This document shows, piece by piece, positions 1-5,237 of a stretch of 5,294 nucleotides of DNA. Origin of the DNA: Microbacteriaceae bacterium (GTDB lineage Bacteria > Actinomycetota > Actinomycetes > Actinomycetales > Microbacteriaceae). Below the pieces are notes generated by a model. The model did no database searches. It had not been told where the DNA came from and saw only the letters and a program-made list of their open reading frames with translations. Position numbers and translations under genes: made by a program. The stretch is taken from contig WOYR01000190.1 of the NCBI GenBank assembly GCA_011620705.1, positions 1 to 5,294 of the forward strand, in the 5' to 3' direction. Every line of letters begins with the position of its first letter. The stretch's first letter is position 1.

Positions 1-55
1 AACCCACGACCCGCGGATTAAAAGTCCGATGCTCTGCCAACTGAGCTACAGGCCC
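1..55 (-). tRNA. tRNA-Lys (anticodon TTT), 3' end cut off by the window edge
   Basis: Read on the minus strand from 55, the sequence folds as the first 55 nucleotides of a tRNA. It has a GGGCCTG acceptor strand, U8-A9, and a D-stem GCTC/GAGC enclosing a loop with the GG pair. The anticodon arm has the seven-base loop CTTTTAA, and the T-stem strand GTGGG is followed by TT of the T-loop. Loop positions 34-36 are TTT, which reads lysine AAA/AAG codons. The remaining T-loop, T-stem and acceptor 3' strand (about 18 nt plus any CCA) lie outside the window. The top pair of the anticodon stem (27-43) is a T/C mismatch. The other four pairs are sound, and I recall a similar mismatch in other actinobacterial tRNA-Lys genes. 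The gene diverges from the plus-strand gene at 140. Confidence 0.95.
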
Positions 56-63
56 GTCGCCCC

Positions 64-69
64 AGCGTA
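64..69 (-). promoter_or_regulatory. Candidate -10 element for tRNA-Lys
   Basis: On the minus strand the hexamer TACGCT fits the actinobacterial TANNNT -10 pattern and lies 8 nt before the mature tRNA 5' end. Transcription would start almost at the tRNA and leave a leader of only one or two nucleotides. I see no convincing -35 element 16-18 bp upstream, so the call rests on the hexamer and its position. Confidence 0.35.
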
Positions 70-126
70 GCGCGGCAGCCCTCGGAGCCGCCGCTCGCCG
101 TGGACGGCCCCGGCATCCCTCACGGT

Positions 127-132
127 TACCCT
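127..132 (+). promoter_or_regulatory. Candidate -10 element for a leaderless transcript of the gene at 140
   Basis: TACCCT matches TANNNT and ends 7 nt before the A of the ATG at 140. A start at or next to that A would give a leaderless mRNA, which is common in actinobacteria. Only a short GGA-like motif precedes the ATG, in keeping with that reading. A partial -35 match, TGGACG at 101-106, is spaced 20 bp away, which is longer than ideal. Confidence 0.4.
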
Positions 133-139
133 GGAACTC

Positions 140-769
140 ATGGCCGACGACTTCCACCGCCCTGCCTTCTTCGGCGGCAGAGAGTTCGCGGCGTTCGCGG
201 GCGGGGAGGATCCGGCCGCCGTGATGCGGGTCGCCCACGACAGCGCCCGGATGCTGCTGGCCCGCGTGCAGAGCAGCGACGATCCCGAGGTGGTCGACCG
301 CCTCATCAGCTACGCCGACGAGCACGGCATCGACGCGCTCGCGGAGCTCTGGGCCCGCTCGCCCGCGCGCAGCCTTCCCGGCGCACTGTGGCGCATCTAC
401 CTGGTGCGGGCGATGATCCGACAGGATCCGGATGGCGTCGCCCTGCTCTTCCAGCGCGGCGCCGAGATGATCGGCACGATCGACCCGATCGTCGCAGGGG
501 CGCCGAATCCCGCCGGCCCGAAGGATGTCACCGAGCTGGTGGATCTCATCCTGCGCGGCGTGTTCGAAGGCGATTTCGCGATCGCGCTCGAGCGGGCGGC
601 GGCGTTCTGCAGGGTCGAGGCGGCAGGGGCGTCCAGCGTCGCGGACGATCAGGATGCCGCGAACCCCGAGCGCGCCAGCGAACTCACCACCCGCGCGCTC
701 CGGTTGAGCACGACCGCGGACGAGCTCGCGTGGTGCTCGCGGATGTCCCGCGCCGGCACCCTGGACTGA
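140..769 (+). CDS. Conserved hypothetical protein, 209 aa, soluble and mostly helical
   Basis: The reading frame shows the strong third-position G/C bias expected of a real high-GC actinobacterial gene. The product has no signal peptide, no membrane segment and no nucleotide-binding or metal motif that I can recognise. It looks alpha-helical throughout. The most distinctive stretch is residues 61-97, running from EHGIDALAELW through RSLPGALWRIYL to MIRQDP. A second helical block at about 130-160 contains LILRGVFEGDFAIAL and ends in AAAFCR. There are two cysteines, C157 and C199. From memory, close relatives occur across Microbacteriaceae and are sometimes auto-labelled 'DNA-directed RNA polymerase subunit beta'. 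Nothing here supports that label, since true beta subunits exceed 1100 residues. The ATG at 140 is preferred because of the TANNNT element just upstream. The gene converges on pstB, with stop codons 165 bp apart. Function unknown. Confidence 0.8.
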   Translation: MADDFHRPAFFGGREFAAFAGGEDPAAVMRVAHDSARMLLARVQSSDDPEVVDRLISYADEHGIDALAELWARSPARSLPGALWRIYLVRAMIRQDPDGVALLFQRGAEMIGTIDPIVAGAPNPAGPKDVTELVDLILRGVFEGDFAIALERAAAFCRVEAAGASSVADDQDAANPERASELTTRALRLSTTADELAWCSRMSRAGTLD

Positions 770-790
770 GCCCGGCCGTCGCCGCCGGCG

Positions 791-796
791 TAAACT
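791..796 (+). promoter_or_regulatory. Orphan TAAACT -10-like element in the convergent spacer
   Basis: TAAACT is a good TANNNT hexamer in an otherwise GC-rich spacer, 21 bp after the stop codon at 769. It points toward pstB on the plus strand, where no protein gene follows, so it would drive only a short transcript through the hairpins at 804-900, possibly antisense to the pstB 3' end. No well-spaced -35 is visible. The nearest match, TGGACT at 762-767, is 23 bp away. Confidence 0.2.
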
Positions 797-875
797 GTCT
801 GCGCCGGGCCGCGGTAACCCCGGGCTCCAATTTTCGCCGCTTCGAGCGGCCTTCCGCCGAGAGGCGTTCCGCGGT

Positions 876-900
876 CCGGCACCGCATCGTGCGGGGCCGG
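876..900. terminator. Strong GC hairpin, probable U-less terminator between convergent genes
   Basis: CCGGC (876-880) pairs with GCCGG (896-900), and CCGCA (882-886) pairs with TGCGG (890-894). A single A/G mismatch sits between the two helices and TCG closes the loop, giving ten base pairs in all. No T-run follows on either strand. It lies 34 bp past the pstB stop and 106 bp past the stop of the gene at 140, so it could end either transcript. A 12-bp palindrome, CGGCGCGCGCCG, at 922-933 sits directly after the pstB stop and may contribute. Confidence 0.5.
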
Positions 901-934
901 TGCACCATCGCGTAGTCCGTGCGGCGCGCGCCGA

Positions 935-1714
935 TCACCCGAACTTGCCGGAGACGTAGTCCTCGGTGGCCTGAACGCTCGGTCGCGAGAACATCGTCGT
1001 GGTGTCGTCGAACTCGATGAGCCTGCCCGGCATGCCCGCGCCCGCGATGTTGAAGAAGGCGGTCTTGTCGCTGACGCGCGAGGCCTGCTGCATGTTGTGG
1101 GTCACGATCACGATCGTGTACTCCTGCTTGAGCTCCTCGATGAGGTCCTCGATCGCGAGTGTCGAGATCGGGTCGAGGGCGGAGCACGGCTCGTCCATCA
1201 GCACGACATCCGGGGCGACGGCGATCGCCCGTGCGATGCACAGACGCTGCTGCTGGCCGCCCGAGAGGCTGGCGCCCGGCTTCTCGAGCCGGTCCTGGAC
1301 CTCTTTCCAGAGGTTGGCGCGCTTCAGCGACCGCTCGACGAGGGCATCTGCATCGCTTTTCGAGATCTTGCGGTTGTTGAGCTTGACGCCGGCCAGCACG
1401 TTCTCGCGGATCGACATCGTGGGGAACGGGTTCGGGCGCTGGAAGACCATTCCCACCTGCCGCCGGACCAGCACCGGGTCGACGCCGGGCGCGTAGAGGT
1501 CGTTGCCGTCGATGCGCACCGTGCCGGTCACATGGGCGCCGGGGATCACCTCGTGCATCCGGTTCAGCGTGCGCAGGAAGGTCGACTTGCCGCATCCGGA
1601 AGGGCCGATCAACGCCGTCACGGTGCGGGGCTCGATCTGCATGCTCACGCCCTCGACGGCGAGGAAGTCGCCGTAGTACACGTTGAGATCGTTGACTTCG
1701 ATGCGCTTGGACAA
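935..1714 (-). CDS. pstB: Phosphate ABC transporter ATP-binding protein PstB
   Basis: PstB is the cytoplasmic ATPase that works as a dimer under PstC-PstA to power phosphate import. The 259-residue product has every ABC ATPase motif in order: Walker A GPSGCGKST at 37-45, Q-loop Q92 in FQRPNPFP, signature LSGGQQQR at 150-157, Walker B VVLMDEP at 170-176 with catalytic E175, D-loop SALD at 178-181, and switch H206. The cysteine in the GPSGCGKST Walker A, the NPFPTMSIRENV segment and the C-terminal YVSGKFG are typical of PstB rather than other ABC ATPases. The start is TTG at 1714, encoding M-SKRIEVN. It follows a purine-rich AGGAAAGG, gives the usual family length, and the first internal ATG is at residue 25, too close to Walker A. 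pstB is last in the operon, 29 nt after the pstA stop. phoU does not follow; the next gene is convergent. Confidence 0.97.
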   Translation of the reverse strand: MSKRIEVNDLNVYYGDFLAVEGVSMQIEPRTVTALIGPSGCGKSTFLRTLNRMHEVIPGAHVTGTVRIDGNDLYAPGVDPVLVRRQVGMVFQRPNPFPTMSIRENVLAGVKLNNRKISKSDADALVERSLKRANLWKEVQDRLEKPGASLSGGQQQRLCIARAIAVAPDVVLMDEPCSALDPISTLAIEDLIEELKQEYTIVIVTHNMQQASRVSDKTAFFNIAGAGMPGRLIEFDDTTTMFSRPSVQATEDYVSGKFG

Positions 1715-1720
1715 GCGGGG

Positions 1721-1728
1721 CCTTTCCT
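1721..1728 (-). promoter_or_regulatory. Ribosome-binding site deciding the TTG start of pstB
   Basis: On the minus strand AGGAAAGG lies 6 nt before the TTG at 1714. The frame stays open upstream into the end of pstA, so this site and the match to the PstB N-terminus are what fix the start. Confidence 0.7.
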
Positions 1729-1743
1729 GGCGGGTTCGGAGCC

Positions 1744-2844
1744 CTAGCGGCCGGTCTTCGGAGCGAAGAACTGAGCCACCACTCGGGCGATGACGTTGAA
1801 GATGACGACAAGGATGACCAGCAGCAGGGCGGCGCCCCAAGCCGCTTGGTTCGATGCCACGATGTCATGACCGGGGAACTTGTATCCGGTGTACGCGAGC
1901 ACCGGCAAGGTCTGCATCGGCCCGCTGAGCGGATTCGCGTTGAAGTTGTCGGTGAAGCTCGCCGCGATGAAGATCGGGGCGGTCTCACCGATCACCCGCG
2001 CCACCGCGAGCACAATGCCCGTCACGATGCCCGAAACGGCGGTGCGGAGCACGATCTTGACGATCGTGAGCGCCTTCGTGACGCCCAAGGCATAGGACGC
2101 CTCGCGGAGCTCGTCGGGCACGAGGCGGAGCATCTCCTCGGAGGCGCGCACGACGATGGGGATCATCAGCACCGACAGCGCCACAGCGGCCGACAGCCCG
2201 CTGAACGCCTTGGGCCCGACGATCAGCGCGAAGAGCGAGAATGCGAACAGACCTGCGACGATCGAGGGGATGCCGGTCATCACATCGACGAGGAAGGTCA
2301 CGATGCGCCGTAGGGGCGAACTCGGCAGCGAATACTCCACCAGGTAGATCGCGGTCAGCAGTCCGATCGGGACGGAGATGACAGTCGCGATGCCGGTGAT
2401 CTCGAGTGTGCCGACGACGGCCTGCAGGGCGCCGGGAGCCGTGGTGACCTCGAGGGTCGTCGGGTCGAAGTGAGCGGCGCCGGTCTGAGTGATGAAGGTC
2501 CAGTTCAACTGGCCGATGCCCTTGGCGACGACGGTCCAGAGCGTGGAGATCAGCGGGATGACCGCGAGCAGGAAGGCGATGGTGACCAGTGCCCGTACGA
2601 CGCGGTCCACGGCCTTGCGCCGATTCTCGACCAGTCGGGATGCCACACCGATCGCGATCACATACACCACCGCGGTGAGCACGGCCCATACCGCCAGATT
2701 GAAGCCGACGAGCAGCAGCGTCCCGCCGACGACGATCGCCGCAGCGATCAGGAGCCACAGTTCGATGAGTCGCGGCAGCTGGGCGTCGGCGAGTGCATTG
2801 CTGGCCTGCTTGCGAGGGGTGCGGCCGCCGATCGAGACGCTCAT
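1744..2844 (-). CDS. pstA: Phosphate ABC transporter permease PstA
   Basis: PstA is one of the two membrane subunits forming the phosphate channel with PstC. The 366-residue product has a MetI-type permease domain at about 140-356. Its EAA loop, EASYALGVTKALTIVKIVL at 248-266, docks onto PstB, and ARVIGETAP at 282-290 is a PstA hallmark. Hydrophobic segments lie near 27-47, 50-68, 85-106, 145-170, 180-208, 217-235, 268-290 and 338-360. Escherichia coli PstA has about 296 residues and six membrane segments. The extra length here is an N-terminal extension with two added hydrophobic helices (27-68) followed by a basic stretch, SRLVENRRK. The ATG at 2844 overlaps the pstC stop as ATGA, implying translational coupling and so supporting the start. 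Only a weak purine stretch precedes it, which fits coupled translation. Confidence 0.96.
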   Translation of the reverse strand: MSVSIGGRTPRKQASNALADAQLPRLIELWLLIAAAIVVGGTLLLVGFNLAVWAVLTAVVYVIAIGVASRLVENRRKAVDRVVRALVTIAFLLAVIPLISTLWTVVAKGIGQLNWTFITQTGAAHFDPTTLEVTTAPGALQAVVGTLEITGIATVISVPIGLLTAIYLVEYSLPSSPLRRIVTFLVDVMTGIPSIVAGLFAFSLFALIVGPKAFSGLSAAVALSVLMIPIVVRASEEMLRLVPDELREASYALGVTKALTIVKIVLRTAVSGIVTGIVLAVARVIGETAPIFIAASFTDNFNANPLSGPMQTLPVLAYTGYKFPGHDIVASNQAAWGAALLLVILVVIFNVIARVVAQFFAPKTGR

Positions 2845-3914
2845 GCGCTCTGGATCGCTTTCTTCGAACGGCGGGTCTTCCTGCCGGACGCTCCAGGGCC
2901 TGTGGCGGAGACGATGTACCGCGCGAGGATGTTGACTCCGAGCGAGACGACGAACAGCATCAACCCGGTCCCGATGAGGGCGTCCCGCTGCAGCGAGGTG
3001 GCGATCGGGAAGTTGAGCGCGATGTTGGCGGCGATCGTCTGGGAGTTGCTGCCTTCTGTGAGGATCTTGACCGAGAAGATGAGCGACGGGGAGATGATCA
3101 GGGCGATCGCCATGGTCTCTCCCAGCGCCCGGCCCAGACCCAGCAGGACCGCACTGACCATTCCGGAGCGCGCATAGGGCAGGACGGCGAGCCGGATCAT
3201 CTCCCAGCGCGTCGCACCGAGGGCGAGCGCCGCCTCCTCGTGCAGGAGAGGCGTCTGGAGGAAGACCTCACGGGTGATCGAGGTGATGATCGGGAGGATC
3301 ATCACGGCCAGCACGACGGCGCCGGCCAGGATCGTCGAACCGGTGCTCGATGGCTGTCCGGCGAAGATCGGTATCCAGCCGAGGTACTCGTTGAGGAAGC
3401 GCCCGAGCGGCGCGAGGAAGGGCCGGATCACGATGATGCCCCACAGGCCGAAGACGAACGACGGCACCGCGGCGAGCAGGTCGATGAGCGAACCCAGCGC
3501 TCCCGCCAGCCGACGGGGCGAATAGTGGGAGATGAACAGCGCGATCCCGATGGCGACAGGGGCGCCGATGACGATGGCGATCGCGGACACCCACAGCGTT
3601 CCCCACAGGAGCGGGGCGACGTAGACCCAGAAGTTGTCGAAAGCCAGGGTGGGGCCCTCGTGCAGTTCGGCGTTCTGCGTCCAGTTCGCGACGATCGCCG
3701 GCAGGGCTTTGATGATCAGGAAGATGGCGACCCCGGCGAGGATCACCATGATGAAGATGGCGGAACCGGTGCTGAATCCGAGGAAGACCCGGTCGCCGGC
3801 TTTCGTGGTGGATCCGGAGCGGAACTCCCGGCCCCCCTTGCGGGGGGCCGGGGATCCGGTTGCCGATGCGGCGCTCGACGATGGTGCGGTGTCGACGATC
3901 GTGCTGTCGCTCAC
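2841..3914 (-). CDS. pstC: Phosphate ABC transporter permease PstC
   Basis: PstC pairs with PstA in the membrane to form the phosphate pathway. The 357-residue product begins with a Ser/Ala/Pro-rich, probably disordered cytoplasmic tail (1-40). A first membrane helix follows at about 52-74, then an extracytoplasmic segment, then the permease core at about 102-335. The EAA loop EEAALALGATRWEMIRLAVLP is at 226-246, and GRALGETMA at 261-269 is typical of PstC. The C-terminus is a basic tail, GRKTRRSKK. The chosen start is GTG at 3914, preceded by AAGAGGAG at a 4-nt spacing. The frame is open for another 335 codons upstream through pstS, but that stretch is out-of-frame pstS sequence and codes for nothing recognisable. 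The gene starts 86 nt after pstS and ends overlapping pstA by 4 nt. Codons 22-29 form an unusually stable RNA hairpin, listed separately. Confidence 0.95.
   Translation of the reverse strand: MSDSTIVDTAPSSSAASATGSPAPRKGGREFRSGSTTKAGDRVFLGFSTGSAIFIMVILAGVAIFLIIKALPAIVANWTQNAELHEGPTLAFDNFWVYVAPLLWGTLWVSAIAIVIGAPVAIGIALFISHYSPRRLAGALGSLIDLLAAVPSFVFGLWGIIVIRPFLAPLGRFLNEYLGWIPIFAGQPSSTGSTILAGAVVLAVMILPIITSITREVFLQTPLLHEEAALALGATRWEMIRLAVLPYARSGMVSAVLLGLGRALGETMAIALIISPSLIFSVKILTEGSNSQTIAANIALNFPIATSLQRDALIGTGLMLFVVSLGVNILARYIVSATGPGASGRKTRRSKKAIQSA
3827..3852 (-). other. Perfect 11-bp GC hairpin with GCAA tetraloop inside the 5' part of pstC mRNA
   Basis: CCCGGCCCCCC (3827-3837) is the exact reverse complement of GGGGGGCCGGG (3842-3852), leaving a four-base loop. 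In the pstC mRNA the loop reads GCAA, a GNRA tetraloop, on an all-G/C stem. It covers nucleotides 63-88 of the coding region and encodes the PAPRKGGR part of the N-terminal tail. No T-run follows, so it is not a classic terminator. GGATCC palindromes sit at 3810-3815 and 3852-3857, just outside and at the edge of the stem. It could pause polymerase, slow ribosomes or protect the upstream pstS mRNA from 3' decay. Confidence 0.6.
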
Positions 3915-3918
3915 TGCG

Positions 3919-3926
3919 CTCCTCTT
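3919..3926 (-). promoter_or_regulatory. Ribosome-binding site for pstC
   Basis: On the minus strand AAGAGGAG is followed by CGCA and the GTG at 3914. It selects this start in a frame that stays open far upstream. Confidence 0.7.
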
Positions 3927-3929
3927 GGG

Positions 3930-3969
3930 TCGATGCCCTGTGTCGATGGCCGTTCGGGCGGTGTCGATG
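3930..3969. repeat. Short direct repeats in the pstS-pstC spacer
   Basis: GTGTCGATG occurs at 3940-3948 and again at 3961-3969, exactly 21 bp apart, or about two helical turns. The shared core TCGATG appears a third time at 3930-3935. All three are in the same orientation within the 86-nt gap between pstS and pstC. No protein gene or terminator is visible in this gap. The repeats could be an operator or chance, since TCGATG is a common word in GC-rich DNA. Confidence 0.4.
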
Positions 3970-4000
3970 ATGTCGTGACCAACTACATCACGATCGGGGA

Positions 4001-5107
4001 CTACTTGACAGCGGCGAGACTCTTCGCGACCTTCGCGAGCAGGTCGGCGGGCAGCGGGGCCGAGCCGACGTTCTTGGCTGCGACATCCTGACCGGTCTTG
4101 CTCGTGATGAAGCCGAGGTAGGCCGTCGTGAGCTTCGCCTGCGCGGAGTCCTTGAAGGTGTTGCACAGGATCGCGTAGGACAGCAGCGGGATCGGGTAGA
4201 CGTCCTTGCCGGTCATCTTGCTGTAGTCGAACTTCAGCGAGAGGTCGCCGGTCACGCCGTTGCTGGCGTCGACACCACCGGTGGAGAGCGACTTGGCGAC
4301 CGCTGCGGCCGAGAAGGCGACACCGTTGACCGTTGCCGCATCCAGCGATCCGATCGCGCTGTGGTCGACGTACCCGATGGTGCCGGTACCGGCTGCCACC
4401 GTATTGGCGACGCCCGAACCGCCCTGCTGGAGCGAGACGTTGCCGGTCACCGGCCAGGTCTTGCCTGCCGGGTACGGCCAGTCGGCCGCGTCGGCGCCGG
4501 CGAGGAAGCTGGTGAAGTTGAACGTCGTGCCGGAGCCGTCCGAGCGGGCGACCGTGGTGATCGGGCCGGCCGGGAGGGCCTTGCCGCCGTTGTCGGCCGC
4601 GATGGCCGGGTCGCTCCAGTCGGTGATCTTCAGGTTGAAGATCTTCGCGATGGTCGCCGTGGTCAGGTTCAGCTTGGTGACGCCCGGGACCTTGAAGACG
4701 ATCGACTCGCCATCCAGGTAGATCGGGACATCGATCGCGCCGTCGGCGCCGCAGGGGCTGGTTGCAGCCTGAGTGGTCTGGGCGGCGCTGAGCGGAGCGT
4801 CGGAACCGGCGAAGTCGTAGGCGCCGGCGAGGAAGTTGGTCTGACCGCCGCCGGAGCCCTGCGACTTGTCGTAGTTGACGGTGACGCCGGAGGCGAGGGA
4901 GCCGAAGGCGGCGACCCACGCGTCCTCGGCAGCACCCTGTGCGCTGGACCCGCCAGCGGTGATGGTGCCGGAGAGCGAGCTGTAATCGGGCCCGGTCGGG
5001 GTGGCGGACGGCGTGGTGTCCGGACCACCGGAGGAGGCGCAGCCGGCGAGTGCCAGCGTGCCGATGAGTGCGACGGCAGCAATGCTGCCCGAGCGCGTGA
5101 TCTTCAC
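4001..5107 (-). CDS. pstS: Phosphate-binding lipoprotein PstS
   Basis: PstS is the solute-binding subunit that captures inorganic phosphate outside the membrane and hands it to PstC-PstA. The 368-residue product starts with a lipoprotein signal: KITR, a hydrophobic stretch at 8-21, and the lipobox LAGC, with lipidated C23. A Gly/Ser/Thr/Pro linker follows (24-45). Phosphate-site motifs typical of PstS are present: AGGSSAQ at 51-57, SQGSGGGQ at 82-89, FAGSDAPLS at 99-107 with D103, and RSDGSGTTF at 188-196 with R188 and D190. The only other cysteines, C119 and C315, could form a disulfide. The start is GTG at 5107, with a GAAGGGA-type ribosome site 6 nt upstream, and it places the signal peptide correctly. 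As first gene of the operon it sits behind a PHO box and has an 86-nt gap to pstC, which would allow PstS to be made in excess. Confidence 0.97.
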   Translation of the reverse strand: MKITRSGSIAAVALIGTLALAGCASSGGPDTTPSATPTGPDYSSLSGTITAGGSSAQGAAEDAWVAAFGSLASGVTVNYDKSQGSGGGQTNFLAGAYDFAGSDAPLSAAQTTQAATSPCGADGAIDVPIYLDGESIVFKVPGVTKLNLTTATIAKIFNLKITDWSDPAIAADNGGKALPAGPITTVARSDGSGTTFNFTSFLAGADAADWPYPAGKTWPVTGNVSLQQGGSGVANTVAAGTGTIGYVDHSAIGSLDAATVNGVAFSAAAVAKSLSTGGVDASNGVTGDLSLKFDYSKMTGKDVYPIPLLSYAILCNTFKDSAQAKLTTAYLGFITSKTGQDVAAKNVGSAPLPADLLAKVAKSLAAVK

Positions 5108-5111
5108 TGTG

Positions 5112-5124
5112 TTCCCTTCGGGAA
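5112..5124 (-). promoter_or_regulatory. Small hairpin covering the pstS ribosome-binding site
   Basis: On the minus strand TTCCC-GAA-GGGAA forms a five-pair stem with a three-base loop. The right arm is the GGGAA of the presumed Shine-Dalgarno region, ending 4 nt before the GTG at 5107. If it forms, it would partly hide the ribosome site. The stem is short, so the effect may be mild. Confidence 0.4.
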
Positions 5125-5164
5125 TGTGGGTTGTCTTGGTCGACCCGGGAGCGGGCCGCTAGCG

Positions 5165-5170
5165 ACGCTA
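5165..5170 (-). promoter_or_regulatory. Candidate -10 element of the pst operon
   Basis: TAGCGT on the minus strand fits TANNNT and would start transcription near 5157, giving a leader of about 50 nt. The expected -35 position (about 5188-5193) holds a G-rich sequence without a good match. That is usual for promoters needing an activator, and the PHO box lies just upstream of it. Confidence 0.4.
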
Positions 5171-5201
5171 CGAACGGCGCGTGACCACCCCCAGGGAGGT
5201 T

Positions 5202-5219
5202 GGTGAACAGGAGGTGAAC
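5202..5219 (-). promoter_or_regulatory. PHO box: two direct repeats with an 11-bp period upstream of pstS
   Basis: On the plus strand GGTGAAC occurs at 5202-5208 and again, identically, at 5213-5219. In the pstS direction this reads GTTCACC repeated every 11 bp. Tandem 11-nt units built on GTTCAC are the known binding site of actinobacterial PhoP and of the related RegX3 regulator. A degenerate third unit, CATGAAA at 5224-5230, keeps the same period and matches at 4 of 7 positions. The box ends about 9 bp upstream of the presumed -35 position, a sensible place for an activator. I infer induction of pstSCAB under phosphate limitation. Confidence 0.8.
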
Positions 5220-5237
5220 TGATCATGAAATCGCCCC

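Noticed and set aside
46..306. An 86-codon minus-strand frame across the tRNA leader and the start of the hypothetical gene.
   Set aside because: It runs antisense to the real gene at 140, overlaps the tRNA and its translation is low-complexity Ser/Ala/Arg.
1097..1747. A long plus-strand frame of 216 codons antisense to pstB.
   Set aside because: It mirrors the codon structure of pstB in a high-GC genome and gives a charge-biased product with no recognisable motif.
684..1988. A 434-codon minus-strand frame overlapping pstB and the convergent spacer.
   Set aside because: It is an alternative frame of pstA/pstB with Arg/Pro-rich low-complexity translation. pstB explains the region fully.
2793..4091. 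A 432-codon plus-strand frame antisense to pstC and the pstA start.
   Set aside because: The product is a run of Asp, Arg, Gly and Glu, as expected from reading the opposite strand of GC-rich membrane-protein codons. No start signal supports it.
2841..4919. A 692-codon open frame that could suggest a much longer PstC or a PstS-PstC fusion.
   Set aside because: The upstream 335 codons are pstS read in another frame and give Arg-rich sequence with no domain. A good ribosome site and GTG at 3914 match the PstC N-terminus.
4361..5206. A 281-codon plus-strand frame antisense to pstS.
   Set aside because: It is Gly/Asp/Arg/Val-rich shadow sequence with no domain. pstS on the other strand has clear motifs throughout.
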